Source of the DNA: Bordetella genomosp. 5
GTDB taxonomy: Bacteria; Pseudomonadota; Gammaproteobacteria; Burkholderiales; Burkholderiaceae_B
Assembly (NCBI RefSeq): GCF_002261475.1
Contig: NZ_NEVN01000009.1
Location: 248,001-312,000, forward strand
DNA length: 64,000 nucleotides
Direction of reading: 5' to 3'
Made by a program: the position numbers and the translations under genes. Below the pieces are notes generated by a model that was not told the DNA's origin, made no database searches, and worked only from the letters and a program-made list of their open reading frames with translations. Positions 42,131 to 51,811 of this stretch are shown here, one piece after another; position 1 is the stretch's first letter, and each line of letters begins with the position of its first letter.

Positions 42131-43141
42131 TCAGGTCTTGGTGCCTTCGCTGGCCGACAGGCGAACCAGCATCACCTTGGCGATGGCCAGCACGACGGTC
42201 GTGATCAGGAAGAGGATCAGGCCAAGCTCGAGCAGCGCGGACTTCTGAATGCCACCGGCCTCGTTGAATTCGTTGGCCAGTGCCGAGGCGATCGAGTTGC
42301 CCGGTGAGAACAGCGACTCGGAAAAGCGGAACGCGTTACCGATCACGAACGTGACCGCCATCGTTTCGCCGAGCGCGCGGCCCAGGCCCAGCATGATGCC
42401 GCCGATGACACCCGAACGCGTGAACGGCAACACCACTTTCCACATCACTTCCCAGGTCGTGCTGCCCAGGCCGTAAGCCGACTCTTTGAGCAGCGGCGGC
42501 ACCAGTTCGAACACGTCGCGCATGACCGCCGCGATGAACGGGATGATCATGATCGAGAGAATCAGGCCGGCGGTGAAGATGCCGATACCGAACGGCGGCC
42601 CCGCGAACAGGCCGCCGATCACCGGCAGGCTGCCGAGCGTGGCGATCAGATAGGGCTGCACGTAGACCTGGAACACCGGCACGAACACGAACAGGCCCCA
42701 CATGCCGTAGATGATCGACGGGATGGCGGCCAGCATTTCGATGGCGGTGCCGAGCGGACGGCGCAGCCACGTGGGCGAGAGTTCGGTCAGGAAGACGGCG
42801 ATGCCGAACGACACGGGCACCGCGATGATGAGCGCGATGGCCGAGGTCAGCAGCGTGCCGATGATCGGCACGACCGCGCCGAAGTTCTGATTGACGGGGT
42901 CCCAGTCGTTGAGCCACAGGAACGACAGGCCATACTTGGCGAGCGATTCGCGGCTACCGTAGATCAGGGAGACCATGATCGCCGCCAGCAGAATGAACAC
43001 CAGGAAGGCGAACAGGCGGGTCAGGTTCTTGAAAAGCGCATCCATCAGCGCGTTATTGCTAGGCTTCATAGGCGAAGGCGTACCGGTTGTGGAGTCCGCC
43101 CGTTTGGACAGCGGCACACTATTATCCATTACCGCGCTCAT
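42131..43141 (-). CDS. pstC: Phosphate ABC transporter permease PstC
   Basis: A 336-residue inner-membrane protein with six helices. The EAA-type loop is [32 protein letters not shown], and the PstC motif [46 protein letters not shown] is present. ATG 43141 is preceded by AGGAAAG at good spacing. It is 141 bp downstream of pstS; that gap contains two strong hairpins that may lower pstC expression relative to pstS. Confidence 0.95.
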   Translation of the reverse strand: MSAVMDNSVPLSKRADSTTGTPSPMKPSNNALMDALFKNLTRLFAFLVFILLAAIMVSLIYGSRESLAKYGLSFLWLNDWDPVNQNFGAVVPIIGTLLTSAIALIIAVPVSFGIAVFLTELSPTWLRRPLGTAIEMLAAIPSIIYGMWGLFVFVPVFQVYVQPYLIATLGSLPVIGGLFAGPPFGIGIFTAGLILSIMIIPFIAAVMRDVFELVPPLLKESAYGLGSTTWEVMWKVVLPFTRSGVIGGIMLGLGRALGETMAVTFVIGNAFRFSESLFSPGNSIASALANEFNEAGGIQKSALLELGLILFLITTVVLAIAKVMLVRLSASEGTKT

Positions 43142-43217
43142 GGAAAGGCTTTCCTGTAGTTGCTCTGTCGTTGCTGCACGCGCTGCACAAGGAACAGCGA
43201 CAAGGTCTTCTGGGCAC

Positions 43218-43271
43218 GCCGGCCGGTGTGACCCGGCCGGCATTTCGTGCCGGCCGCCCGAGGGCGGCCGG
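43218..43271 (-). promoter_or_regulatory. Two GC-rich hairpins in the pstS-pstC gap
   Basis: Hairpins CCGGCCGCC/GGCGGCCGG (43250-43271) and GCCGGCCGG/CCGGCCGGC (43218-43241) follow the pstS stop and lack T-runs. They are likely to stabilise the pstS mRNA end or attenuate readthrough. Confidence 0.6.
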
Positions 43272-43282
43272 TCACGCGGGTA

Positions 43283-44329
43283 TTACTTCGACGTGTAGAC
43301 CGGCTTGCCGTCGGCGCCCTTCACTTCTTGCCAGGCGGTACGGATCTGGTTCGTCACGGCGTCGGGCAGCGGCACGTAGTCGAGCGCTTCAGCCGACTTG
43401 GCGCCATTCTTGAAGGCCCAGTCGAAGAACTCGAGCACGGCCTTGCCTTGCGCCGGCTTGTCCTGATTCTTGTGGATCAGGATGAAGGTGGCGGCGGTGA
43501 CGGGCCACGACTCGGCACCCGGCTCGTTGGTCAGGACCACGCCCATGCCAGGCGCGCTCTTCCAGTCGGCGTTGGCGGCAGCGGCGGCGAAGGCCTTCTG
43601 CTCGGGCTGCACGAACTTGCCATCGGCGTTCTGCAGTTGGGTCCAGGCCAGCTTGTTCTGCTTGGCGTAGGCGTATTCGACGTAGCCGATCGAGTTCTTC
43701 AGCTGGCCGACGTAGGCGGCGACGCCTTCGTTACCCTTGCCGCCCTGACCGGTGGGCCACTTCACGGCCTTGCCTTCACCGACTTGCGACTTCCACTCGG
43801 GCGACACCTTCGAGAGGTAGTTCGTCCAGCCGAAGGTCGTGCCCGAACCGTCCGAACGGTGCACCACGACGATGTCGGTCGAGGGCAGCTTCAGATCGCC
43901 GTTCAGCGACTTGATGGCCGCGTCGTCCCACTTCTTGACCTTGCCGAGGTAGATGTCGGCCAGAACCTTGCCCGACAGCTTCAGTTGGCCCGGGGCCACG
44001 CCGTCGACGTTCACGACGGCCACGGTGCCACCGATCACGGCCGGGAACTGGAGCAGACCGCTCTTCTCGAGGTCTTCCGCCTTGAGGGGGTCATCCGAAG
44101 CGCCGAAATCGACCGTCTTGGCCTTGATCTGTTGCTGGCCACCGCCCGAACCGATCGACTGATAGTTCACGGCGTTGTTGGTGGCTGCCTTGTAATCCGA
44201 CGCCCACTTGGCGTAGATCGGGTACGGGAACGATGCGCCGGCGCCGGTGATGTCGGCGGCTTGCACGGCGAAAACAGCGGCGCTCAGGGCGACGCCGAGG
44301 GAAACTTGCTTGAAGACACGGTTGAACAT
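43283..44329 (-). CDS. pstS: Periplasmic phosphate-binding protein PstS
   Basis: This 348-residue binding protein has a signal peptide (to FAVQAA) and begins DITGAGASFPYPIYAKWASDYK. Phosphate-binding motifs are GSGGGQQQI, DFGASDDPLK and HRSDGSGTTFGWTNYLS. ATG 44329 follows AGGAACCC. A PhoB box with correctly spaced -10 element lies about 90 bp upstream. It is the first gene of pstSCAB. Confidence 0.97.
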   Translation of the reverse strand: MFNRVFKQVSLGVALSAAVFAVQAADITGAGASFPYPIYAKWASDYKAATNNAVNYQSIGSGGGQQQIKAKTVDFGASDDPLKAEDLEKSGLLQFPAVIGGTVAVVNVDGVAPGQLKLSGKVLADIYLGKVKKWDDAAIKSLNGDLKLPSTDIVVVHRSDGSGTTFGWTNYLSKVSPEWKSQVGEGKAVKWPTGQGGKGNEGVAAYVGQLKNSIGYVEYAYAKQNKLAWTQLQNADGKFVQPEQKAFAAAAANADWKSAPGMGVVLTNEPGAESWPVTAATFILIHKNQDKPAQGKAVLEFFDWAFKNGAKSAEALDYVPLPDAVTNQIRTAWQEVKGADGKPVYTSK

Positions 44330-44401
44330 TGAGGGTTCCTTCTGTGCTCGTTTAAAGAGGTCCTGCAGGCTTTCTGAGGTCGCCTGTCTGGGCACGGAAC
44401 G

Positions 44402-44435
44402 AATGGTAGAGCCTCAATATGACGGGATAGTGACA
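44402..44435 (-). promoter_or_regulatory. Pho box and -10 of the pstS promoter
   Basis: On the reverse strand CTGTCAC-TATC-CCGTCAT (44435-44418) gives two 7-bp repeats 11 bp apart, close to the CTGTCAT consensus. TACCAT follows after 10 bp, the spacing of PhoB-dependent promoters. Confidence 0.8.
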
Positions 44436-44605
44436 GTCATAAACGGCGGGCAAAATGAATAAAAATTTTCATTCGCAGCCCGGGGCCACATGCGGCGCGC
44501 GGGTAAAAAGCGCCGAATTACGCGCAATTTCAGGCAAATCCACGCAAGAACGCGGCCAGCCCAAGCGGCGGCGTCCGATCCGTCCCTATCCACTTTCATG
44601 ACAAA

Positions 44606-44632
44606 GGGCCGGCAATGCCGGCCCCGTTTTTT
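44606..44632. terminator. Terminator hairpin after ppk
   Basis: GGGCCGGC-AAT-GCCGGCCC is a perfect 8-bp stem 23 bp past the ppk stop. On the reverse strand only TTTG follows; the forward strand has a TTTTTT run, so it may work in both directions. Confidence 0.65.
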
Positions 44633-44647
44633 GCGCTCGCGCGGCGG

Positions 44648-46723
44648 TCAGCCGCCGAGCTTGTGCATCAGATGATCGTGCAGATCGAACGGCTCGCGGC
44701 GGCTGCGCACGCGGGCGTAGCTGCCGTCCGGCAGCCCCTGCCAGGAGAGCTGGTTGTCGCGCAGGGCATACGTGAAGGCCTCGTCGATCACGCGCTTCTT
44801 GAGCGTCTTGTCGTAGATCGGGAACGCGATCTCGACGCGGCGGAAGAAGTTGCGGTCCATCCAGTCGGCCGACGAAAGATAGACCGTCTCCGCGCCGTCC
44901 GCGTAGAAATAGAACACGCGCGAGTGTTCGAGGAAGCGCCCGATGATGGAACGCACCTTGATGTTCTCCGACAGGCCGGGCACACCGGCGCGCAGCGCGC
45001 ACACGCCCCGCACGATCAGATCGATCTTGACCCCGGCCTGGCTGGCCTTGTAGAGCTCTTCGATCACCTGCTCTTCCAGCAGCGAATTCATCTTGGCCAT
45101 GATGCGGGCCCGCTTGCCGGCCTTGGCCGCCTTCGCCTCGGCGCGGATCAGGTGCACCATGCCTTCGTGCAGCGAGAACGGCGACTGCAGCAGCGACTTG
45201 AGCTGACGCCGCGCGCCCAGGCCGGTGAGCTGGCCGAAGACCTTGTCCATGTCTTCGCACAGACGCGGATCGGCGGTGATGAGGCCGAAGTCGGTGTAAA
45301 GCCGTGCCGTGCGGGGATGATAGTTGCCGGTGCCCAAGTGCGCGTAACGCCTCAGGCGGCCACCTTCGCGGCGCAGCACCAGCGCCATCTTGGCGTGGGT
45401 CTTGTGCGCGACCACCCCGTACACCACATGCGCACCCACCTCTTCGAGGCGGGCGGCCCAGTTGATGTTGGTCTGCTCGTCGAAGCGCGCCATCAGCTCC
45501 ACGACCACCGTCACTTCCTTGCCGGCACGTGCGGCCGCCAGCAGGATCTGCATCAGCTCGGAGTCTTCGCCGGTGCGGTAGATGGTCTGCTTGATGGCCA
45601 TCACATCCGGATCGCGCGCGGCGGCGGTCAGGAACGAGATCACCGGCTGGAACGATTGATAAGGATGGTGCAGCAGCTGATCGCGCTCGGCCACGGCGGC
45701 AAACAACTCGGCGGGCTTGTCGCTCACCTCGTCGAACGGCGCCGGCACCGGCGCGTGGTACGACGGGAACAGCAGGTCGGGCCGGGTATTGGTATTGCAG
45801 ATCTGCATCAGGCGCGACAGATTCACCGGGCCGCTCACGCGATAGGTGTCTTCGGGCTTGAGCGAGAACTCGCGTTGCAGATAGGCCTCGAGATCGGGCG
45901 GCGTGAGCTTGTCGATCTCCAGGCGCACGGCGGCGCCGAAGTTGCGCTGCGACAGCTCGCCCTGCAGCGCGTGACGCAGGTTCGTGACTTCTTCCTCGTC
46001 GACGAACAGGTCGCTGTTGCGGGTGACGCGCCACTGATAGCAGCCCAGCATCTCCAGGCCCGGAAACAGCTCGCCCACGAAGGCGCGCAGCAGCGAAGTG
46101 AGCAGGATGTAGCCATCGGGATGGCCGGAGATTTCCGGCGGCATCTTGATCAGACGCGGCAGCGCGCGCGGCGCCTGCACCACGGCGATCGAGGCCTGGC
46201 GGCCAAAGGCATCGGCACCCGAGAGGGCAACGATGAAGTTCAGGCTCTTGTTGTAGACGCGGGGAAACGGATGGGCCGGGTCCAGACCGATCGGTGTGAG
46301 CAGCGGCATCACGTCGCGGTTGAACACCTCGAGCGCCCACGCCGACTGTGCCTCGTTCCACTCCGAGGCGTGGTGCAGCACGATGCCTTCGGCCTGCAGA
46401 CGCGGCAGGATCTGATCGTTGAGCAGGTCGTACTGGCGCTGCACCAGCGCGTGCACCCCGCTCTGCACCTCGTTGAACGCCTCGCGCAGCGTGCGGCCGT
46501 CCACGCCGACCACGTCCGGATCCTGGCGCTTCTGCTCTTTCAGGCTCGAAATCCGGATCTCGAAAAACTCGTCGAGGTTGGAGCTGACGATGCACACATA
46601 GCGCAGGCGTTCGAGCAACGGCGTCCGCGGGTTTTCGGCCATCGCCAGCACCCGTTCGTTGAATTTCAGCAGCGAGAGTTCACGATTGAGGAGCAGCGGC
46701 TCGGTGGACGAACGAGTGGACAT
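44648..46723 (-). CDS. ppk: Polyphosphate kinase 1
   Basis: A 691-residue enzyme (E. coli Ppk is 688). The N-terminal domain reads LLLNRELSLLKFNERVLAMAENPRTPLLERLRYVCIVSSNLDEFFEIR. The catalytic core has HKTHAKMALVLRREGG with the autophosphorylated histidine and YAHLGTGNYHPRTARLYTDFGL. It polymerises the gamma phosphate of ATP into polyphosphate. ATG 46723 gives the family start; ATG 46735 is an alternative. A Pho box with -10-like element lies about 50-66 bp upstream. It diverges from ppx. Confidence 0.96.
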   Translation of the reverse strand: MSTRSSTEPLLLNRELSLLKFNERVLAMAENPRTPLLERLRYVCIVSSNLDEFFEIRISSLKEQKRQDPDVVGVDGRTLREAFNEVQSGVHALVQRQYDLLNDQILPRLQAEGIVLHHASEWNEAQSAWALEVFNRDVMPLLTPIGLDPAHPFPRVYNKSLNFIVALSGADAFGRQASIAVVQAPRALPRLIKMPPEISGHPDGYILLTSLLRAFVGELFPGLEMLGCYQWRVTRNSDLFVDEEEVTNLRHALQGELSQRNFGAAVRLEIDKLTPPDLEAYLQREFSLKPEDTYRVSGPVNLSRLMQICNTNTRPDLLFPSYHAPVPAPFDEVSDKPAELFAAVAERDQLLHHPYQSFQPVISFLTAAARDPDVMAIKQTIYRTGEDSELMQILLAAARAGKEVTVVVELMARFDEQTNINWAARLEEVGAHVVYGVVAHKTHAKMALVLRREGGRLRRYAHLGTGNYHPRTARLYTDFGLITADPRLCEDMDKVFGQLTGLGARRQLKSLLQSPFSLHEGMVHLIRAEAKAAKAGKRARIMAKMNSLLEEQVIEELYKASQAGVKIDLIVRGVCALRAGVPGLSENIKVRSIIGRFLEHSRVFYFYADGAETVYLSSADWMDRNFFRRVEIAFPIYDKTLKKRVIDEAFTYALRDNQLSWQGLPDGSYARVRSRREPFDLHDHLMHKLGG

Positions 46724-46755
46724 ACCGGATTCCATGGCAAAAATAGCAGCTTCGG

Positions 46756-46789
46756 TTTTTACTGCAAATTCGTGACGGTTCCATGACAC
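46756..46789 (-). promoter_or_regulatory. Pho box and -10 of the ppk promoter
   Basis: The reverse strand reads GTGTCAT-GGAA-CCGTCAC (46789-46772), matching 12 of 14 repeat positions (last base C or T). TAAAAA follows after exactly 10 bp. The arrangement is the same as before pstS. Confidence 0.65.
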
Positions 46790-46887
46790 TGCACCCGCGG
46801 CTCGCGGGGCCTGCGGAGTTGCGTCATGATATGTCTGCGCGCATCTAGCGTACGCCAAATGCGGGACATATGACAGTTACGTTTTTC

Positions 46888-46940
46888 TTGTCATGGAAAT
46901 CGCATCTACGGACGGAGCTGTCATATGGGGTCTCTATAAT
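46888..46940 (+). promoter_or_regulatory. Candidate ppx promoter with Pho-box half-sites
   Basis: CTGTCAT (46918-46924) is followed after 10 bp by a consensus TATAAT (46935-46940). TTGTCATGGAA lies upstream at 46888. CATATGACAG (46867-46876) is an exact inverted copy of CTGTCATATG (46918-46927). Only single good half-sites are present. Confidence 0.5.
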
Positions 46941-46980
46941 GGCCGGCACTTCAAGTCATCAAGCCTCACCCACACGCCGC

Positions 46981-48468
46981 ATGGATCATCTACTGGCTGC
47001 CGTGGACCTCGGGTCCAATAGCTTTCGCCTGTCCATCGGCCGCGTCGTTCTCGAGAACGGCGTGGCTCAGATCTACCAGATCGACCGCCTCAAAGAAACC
47101 GTACGCCTTGCCGCCGGCCTGTCCAGCGACCGCCGCCTCGACGACGACGCGATCAACCGCGCCGTCTCCGTGCTCGAGCGTTTCGGCGAGCGACTGCGCA
47201 GTTTCCATCCCAATCGCGTACGCGCCGTCGCCACCAATACGTTCCGCGTGGCGCGCAACACGCCGGAATTCCTGCCGCGCGCCGAAGCCGCGCTGGGCTT
47301 CCCGATCGAAGTCATCGCCGGCCGCGAAGAGGCCCGCCTGATCTTCTCGGGCGTGGCGCACAGCCTGCCGCCCTCGCCCAACAAGCGCCTGGTCATCGAC
47401 ATCGGCGGCGGCTCCACCGAAGTGATCATCGGCAAGGGCTTCGAGCCCAACCTGATGTCTTCGCTGTACATGGGTTGCGTCAGCTACAGCCGCCAGTTCT
47501 TCAGTGACGGCTCGGTCGACGCCTATCAGATGAAGCTGGCCGAGCTCGCGGCGCGCCGCGAGATCGAAGTCATCGCCAAGCAGTATCGCAAGACGGGCTG
47601 GAAAGAAGCCTACGCGTCCTCCGGCACCGCCAAGGCGCTGTACGCCATCCTGACCGAATGCGGCTTCTCCGACCGCGGCATCACGCGCGCCGGCCTGGCC
47701 AAGCTGAAAGACCGCATCATCCGCTCGGGCCGCGTGGTGCCGAGCGAGCTGCCCGGCATCAAGCTCGAGCGCGCCGACGTGCTGCCCGGCGGGCTGGCCA
47801 TCATGAGCGCGCTGTTCGACGAGCTCAACATCGACACCATGCACACGGGCGACGGCGCCCTGCGCCTGGGGGTGCTGTACGACCTGCTGGGCCGCGACGA
47901 CGAACACGACAAGCGTTACGAGTCGGTGCGGCAGTTCATGAAGCGCTATCACGTCGACGTGAACCAGGCCAAGCGCGTGCGCAACACGGCCCTAGCGCTG
48001 TTCGATGAGTTGATGCCCGAGGGCGCCGAGCGCGCCGAGCTGCGCAACGCCATCGGCTGGACCGCCGACCTGCACGAGCTGGGCCTGTCCATCGCGCACA
48101 ACGCGTATCACAAGCACACGGCCTACGTGCTCGACAATGCCGACATGCCGGGCTTCTCGCGCGCCGACCAGCAGCTGATGGCCCTGCTCGCGCTCACGCA
48201 CCAGGGCAAACTCGGCAAGGTCGAGGGCATGGTCCGCTCGCGTGAGCAGTGGATCGCGATTCTCTGCCTCAGGCTGGCGGCCTTGCTGCTGCGCCGTCGC
48301 GAGGACGTGGATCCTCTGCCGATCAAGGTGTCGGTCAAGGGCACGTCGATCGTGGTTCAGGCCGAGCGCAGCTGGCTCGACAGCCATCCGCTCTCCGACT
48401 TCACCCTGCGGGGCGAAGAATCAGAATGGAGCAAGATCGGTTTCTCGTTCGAGCTGCTTGAGCTCTAA
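46981..48468 (+). CDS. ppx: Exopolyphosphatase (Ppx/GppA family)
   Basis: The enzyme has the phosphate-1 motif AAVDLGSNSFRLSIGR and the phosphate-2 motif VIDIGGGSTEVIIG, followed by the helical C-terminal domain with the His-rich HNAYHKHTAYVL. It removes terminal phosphate from polyphosphate. From ATG 46981 it is 495 residues. ATG 46939 would add 14 residues, but it overlaps a good TATAAT box, so the shorter form was chosen; neither has a clear ribosome site. It diverges from ppk. Confidence 0.94.
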   Translation: MDHLLAAVDLGSNSFRLSIGRVVLENGVAQIYQIDRLKETVRLAAGLSSDRRLDDDAINRAVSVLERFGERLRSFHPNRVRAVATNTFRVARNTPEFLPRAEAALGFPIEVIAGREEARLIFSGVAHSLPPSPNKRLVIDIGGGSTEVIIGKGFEPNLMSSLYMGCVSYSRQFFSDGSVDAYQMKLAELAARREIEVIAKQYRKTGWKEAYASSGTAKALYAILTECGFSDRGITRAGLAKLKDRIIRSGRVVPSELPGIKLERADVLPGGLAIMSALFDELNIDTMHTGDGALRLGVLYDLLGRDDEHDKRYESVRQFMKRYHVDVNQAKRVRNTALALFDELMPEGAERAELRNAIGWTADLHELGLSIAHNAYHKHTAYVLDNADMPGFSRADQQLMALLALTHQGKLGKVEGMVRSREQWIAILCLRLAALLLRRREDVDPLPIKVSVKGTSIVVQAERSWLDSHPLSDFTLRGEESEWSKIGFSFELLEL

Positions 48469-48533
48469 ACGTATTTGCCGGGTTACGCGTCGCACGAAGC
48501 GAACTTTCATGCGACGCAGTAACCGGCGCATGA

Positions 48534-49355
48534 TCAGCGCGTCCCGGTCGCGGCCAGCGGCGCCGCTGCGCCCGGCTCGTCCAGGCCAAAGTGGCGGCGG
48601 TAGCGCTCGTCCATGGCTTCCATGTCGAGCAGCACCGGAAAGTCGGCCGCATTGAAATCGGGATCCCAGGCCGGCTCGCCGCACACGCGCGCACCCACCT
48701 TCAGATAGCCCTTGATGAGCGGCGGCACGCGCGCAGGCAGCGTGCTGTCGAGCTTTTCGACGGGATAGCGGTGCAGCGGCGCCACGCGCAGCTCGCCGTC
48801 GGCGGGCATCTGGCGCGCCACCGTGCGCCACACCTCGGCCGCCGTGACGCCGTCGTCGCGCAGGCTTACGCTGGCGCATCCGAGCGCGTAGCGGTAGCCG
48901 TTGCGGTGCAGGAAGTTGGCGATGCCGGACCACAGCAGCATGATGACCGCACCGCCGCGATAGTCGGCGTGGGTGCACGAGCGGCCCAGCTCGACGACCT
49001 GGTCGCGCATGGCGCCCAGGCCGGAGAGGTCGAATTCGGATTCGGAGTAGTAGCCGCCCGCCTCGCGTGCCTTCTCGGGCGTGAGGATGCGGTAGGTGCC
49101 GACCACGCGGCCGGAGTCCAGCTCGCGCACGATCAGGTGTTCACACCAGCGGTCGAAGCGATCCTGCTCGATGCCGTCCTGGGCGTCGGGGAAAACCACA
49201 CCCATGTCTTCCGTGAAAACCTGGTAGCGCAGACGCTGGCTTTGCTCGACCTCATCGGCCGTTCGTGCCAGTCCCACAGCGAGCGCAGGGGCTGTTGCAC
49301 CTGCCCAATTGGCCGAGCCCTTGCCGCTGGAATCCAAACGAACTAGTTCGAGCAT
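48534..49355 (-). CDS. olsB: L-ornithine N(alpha)-acyltransferase (ornithine lipid synthesis)
   Basis: A 273-residue GNAT-fold protein of the OlsB/hemolysin-like family. Motifs are QRLRYQVFTEDMGVVFP, EHLIVRELDSGRVVGTYRIL, ELGRSCTHADYRGGAVIMLLWSGIANFL and YRYALGCASV. OlsB transfers a 3-hydroxyacyl chain from acyl carrier protein to ornithine, giving lyso-ornithine lipid; OlsA, not seen here, would finish it. Ornithine lipids contain no phosphorus and replace phospholipids under phosphate starvation. A Pho-box-like repeat lies 44-61 bp upstream, which fits its place next to ppx. Other GNAT acyltransferases are possible but less likely. Confidence 0.82.
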   Translation of the reverse strand: MLELVRLDSSGKGSANWAGATAPALAVGLARTADEVEQSQRLRYQVFTEDMGVVFPDAQDGIEQDRFDRWCEHLIVRELDSGRVVGTYRILTPEKAREAGGYYSESEFDLSGLGAMRDQVVELGRSCTHADYRGGAVIMLLWSGIANFLHRNGYRYALGCASVSLRDDGVTAAEVWRTVARQMPADGELRVAPLHRYPVEKLDSTLPARVPPLIKGYLKVGARVCGEPAWDPDFNAADFPVLLDMEAMDERYRRHFGLDEPGAAAPLAATGTR

Positions 49356-49398
49356 TGCGGGAAACTCCTAAGACGTGGCGCAAGTTTGGCCCAGCGTC

Positions 49399-49416
49399 AT
49401 GTCAGTAATCTGACCG
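49399..49416 (-). promoter_or_regulatory. Candidate Pho box upstream of olsB
   Basis: The reverse strand reads CGGTCAG-ATTA-CTGACAT, two 7-bp repeats with 4-bp spacing and 11 of 14 matches to the CTGTCAT consensus. No strong -10 box follows (CAAACT at 10 bp). Confidence 0.45.
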
Positions 49417-49518
49417 ATATGTTACGTGACCATGAAGTTTACGCCGGCCGTCGGACGGCCGCTTTGTTGCGGCGCAAAAAAACGACGACGCTTTGCATAA
49501 CTTCACATGCCTGAATGC

Positions 49519-49574
49519 CGAAGGCCCGCGCGAGGCGGGCCTTCGGGCAATTTGCCGGCGAGCCGACAAATTAG
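49519..49574 (-). terminator. Hairpins after glmM
   Basis: An 11-bp perfect stem CGAAGGCCCGC/GCGGGCCTTCG (49519-49545) lies about 40 bp past the glmM stop, preceded by a weaker stem at 49551-49574. There is no T-run, so termination may be Rho-assisted. Confidence 0.5.
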
Positions 49575-49586
49575 GGGACGATAGGC

Positions 49587-50929
<1,343 letters not shown>

Positions 50930-50933
<4 letters not shown>

Positions 50934-51772
50934 AAAGGTAGTCCTCCTTGTTCGGCCGCCTGCCACACTTTCAGGGCATCTACCGTGGCCGCCACGTCGT
51001 GCACACGCACGATCGCGGCACCCCGAGCCACGCTTGCCAGGGCGGCGGCAATACTTCCCGCCAGGCGTTCCTCCACCGGGCGGCCCGTCGCCGCCCCGAT
51101 CATGGATTTACGTGAAACGCCGATCAACAGCGGATATCCGGATGCCCGCAGGCTGGGAAGCCTGCGCAGCAATTCATAATTCTGGGCTTGCGTCTTGCCG
51201 AAGCCGAAACCGGGATCGAGCACGATGCGCTTCGGGTCGACCCAGGCGGCGCGCAGACGCTGCGCCCGGGATCCCAGGAACACGCCGATCTCGCCAATCA
51301 GGTCGGTGTACTCGGGCGCCGTCTGCATGGTGCGCGGCTCACCCTTCATGTGCATGACACACAGGCCGCAGCGCGATTGCGCCACCGCCTCGATGGCGCC
51401 GGGCTGCCGGAAGCCGTAGATGTCGTTGATCATGTCGGCGCCGGCGTCGAGCACGGCGCGCATGACCTCGGGCTTGAAGGTGTCGACCGACACCGGCACG
51501 CCGCAGTCGCGCATCGCCTCGATCACCGGCAGCAGCCGGCGCAGCTCTTCGTCGGCCGGCACCGGATCGGCGCCCGGCCGGGTGGATTCGCCACCGAGGT
51601 CGAGAATATGGGCGCCTTCGGCGACGAGCTGACGCGCGTGCGCGATGGCGGCATCGGCATCGGGGTGCTCACCGGCATCGGAAAACGAGTCCGGCGTGCA
51701 ATTGACGATGCCCATGACAAGCGGGCGTTCGAGATCCAACTCGAAACGCCCGCAAAGAAGGTTACTGGCCAT
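50930..51772 (-). CDS. folP: Dihydropteroate synthase
   Basis: This 280-residue folate enzyme has the signatures [14 protein letters not shown] (about 21-34) and [15 protein letters not shown] (57-71). GVSRKSMIG and the C-terminal [17 protein letters not shown] are also present. It condenses para-aminobenzoate with dihydropterin pyrophosphate and is the sulfonamide target. It lies 39 bp after ftsH and overlaps glmM, the order common in proteobacteria. Confidence 0.97.
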
Positions 51773-51811
51773 GGAACTGCAAGTGGGGCCGCGAAGGCGG
51801 TCTGATCGGGA

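Larger units (their letters stand above)
44330..44647. other. 318-bp region between ppk and pstS
   Basis: No gene is seen. It holds the pstS promoter with Pho box (44402-44435), an AT-rich tract just upstream (44454-44474) and the ppk-side terminator (44606-44632). Confidence 0.6.

Noticed and set aside
46939-46980. ATG 46939 as the ppx start
   Set aside because: It overlaps a consensus TATAAT spaced 10 bp from CTGTCAT, so transcription probably begins downstream of it; kept only as an alternative.
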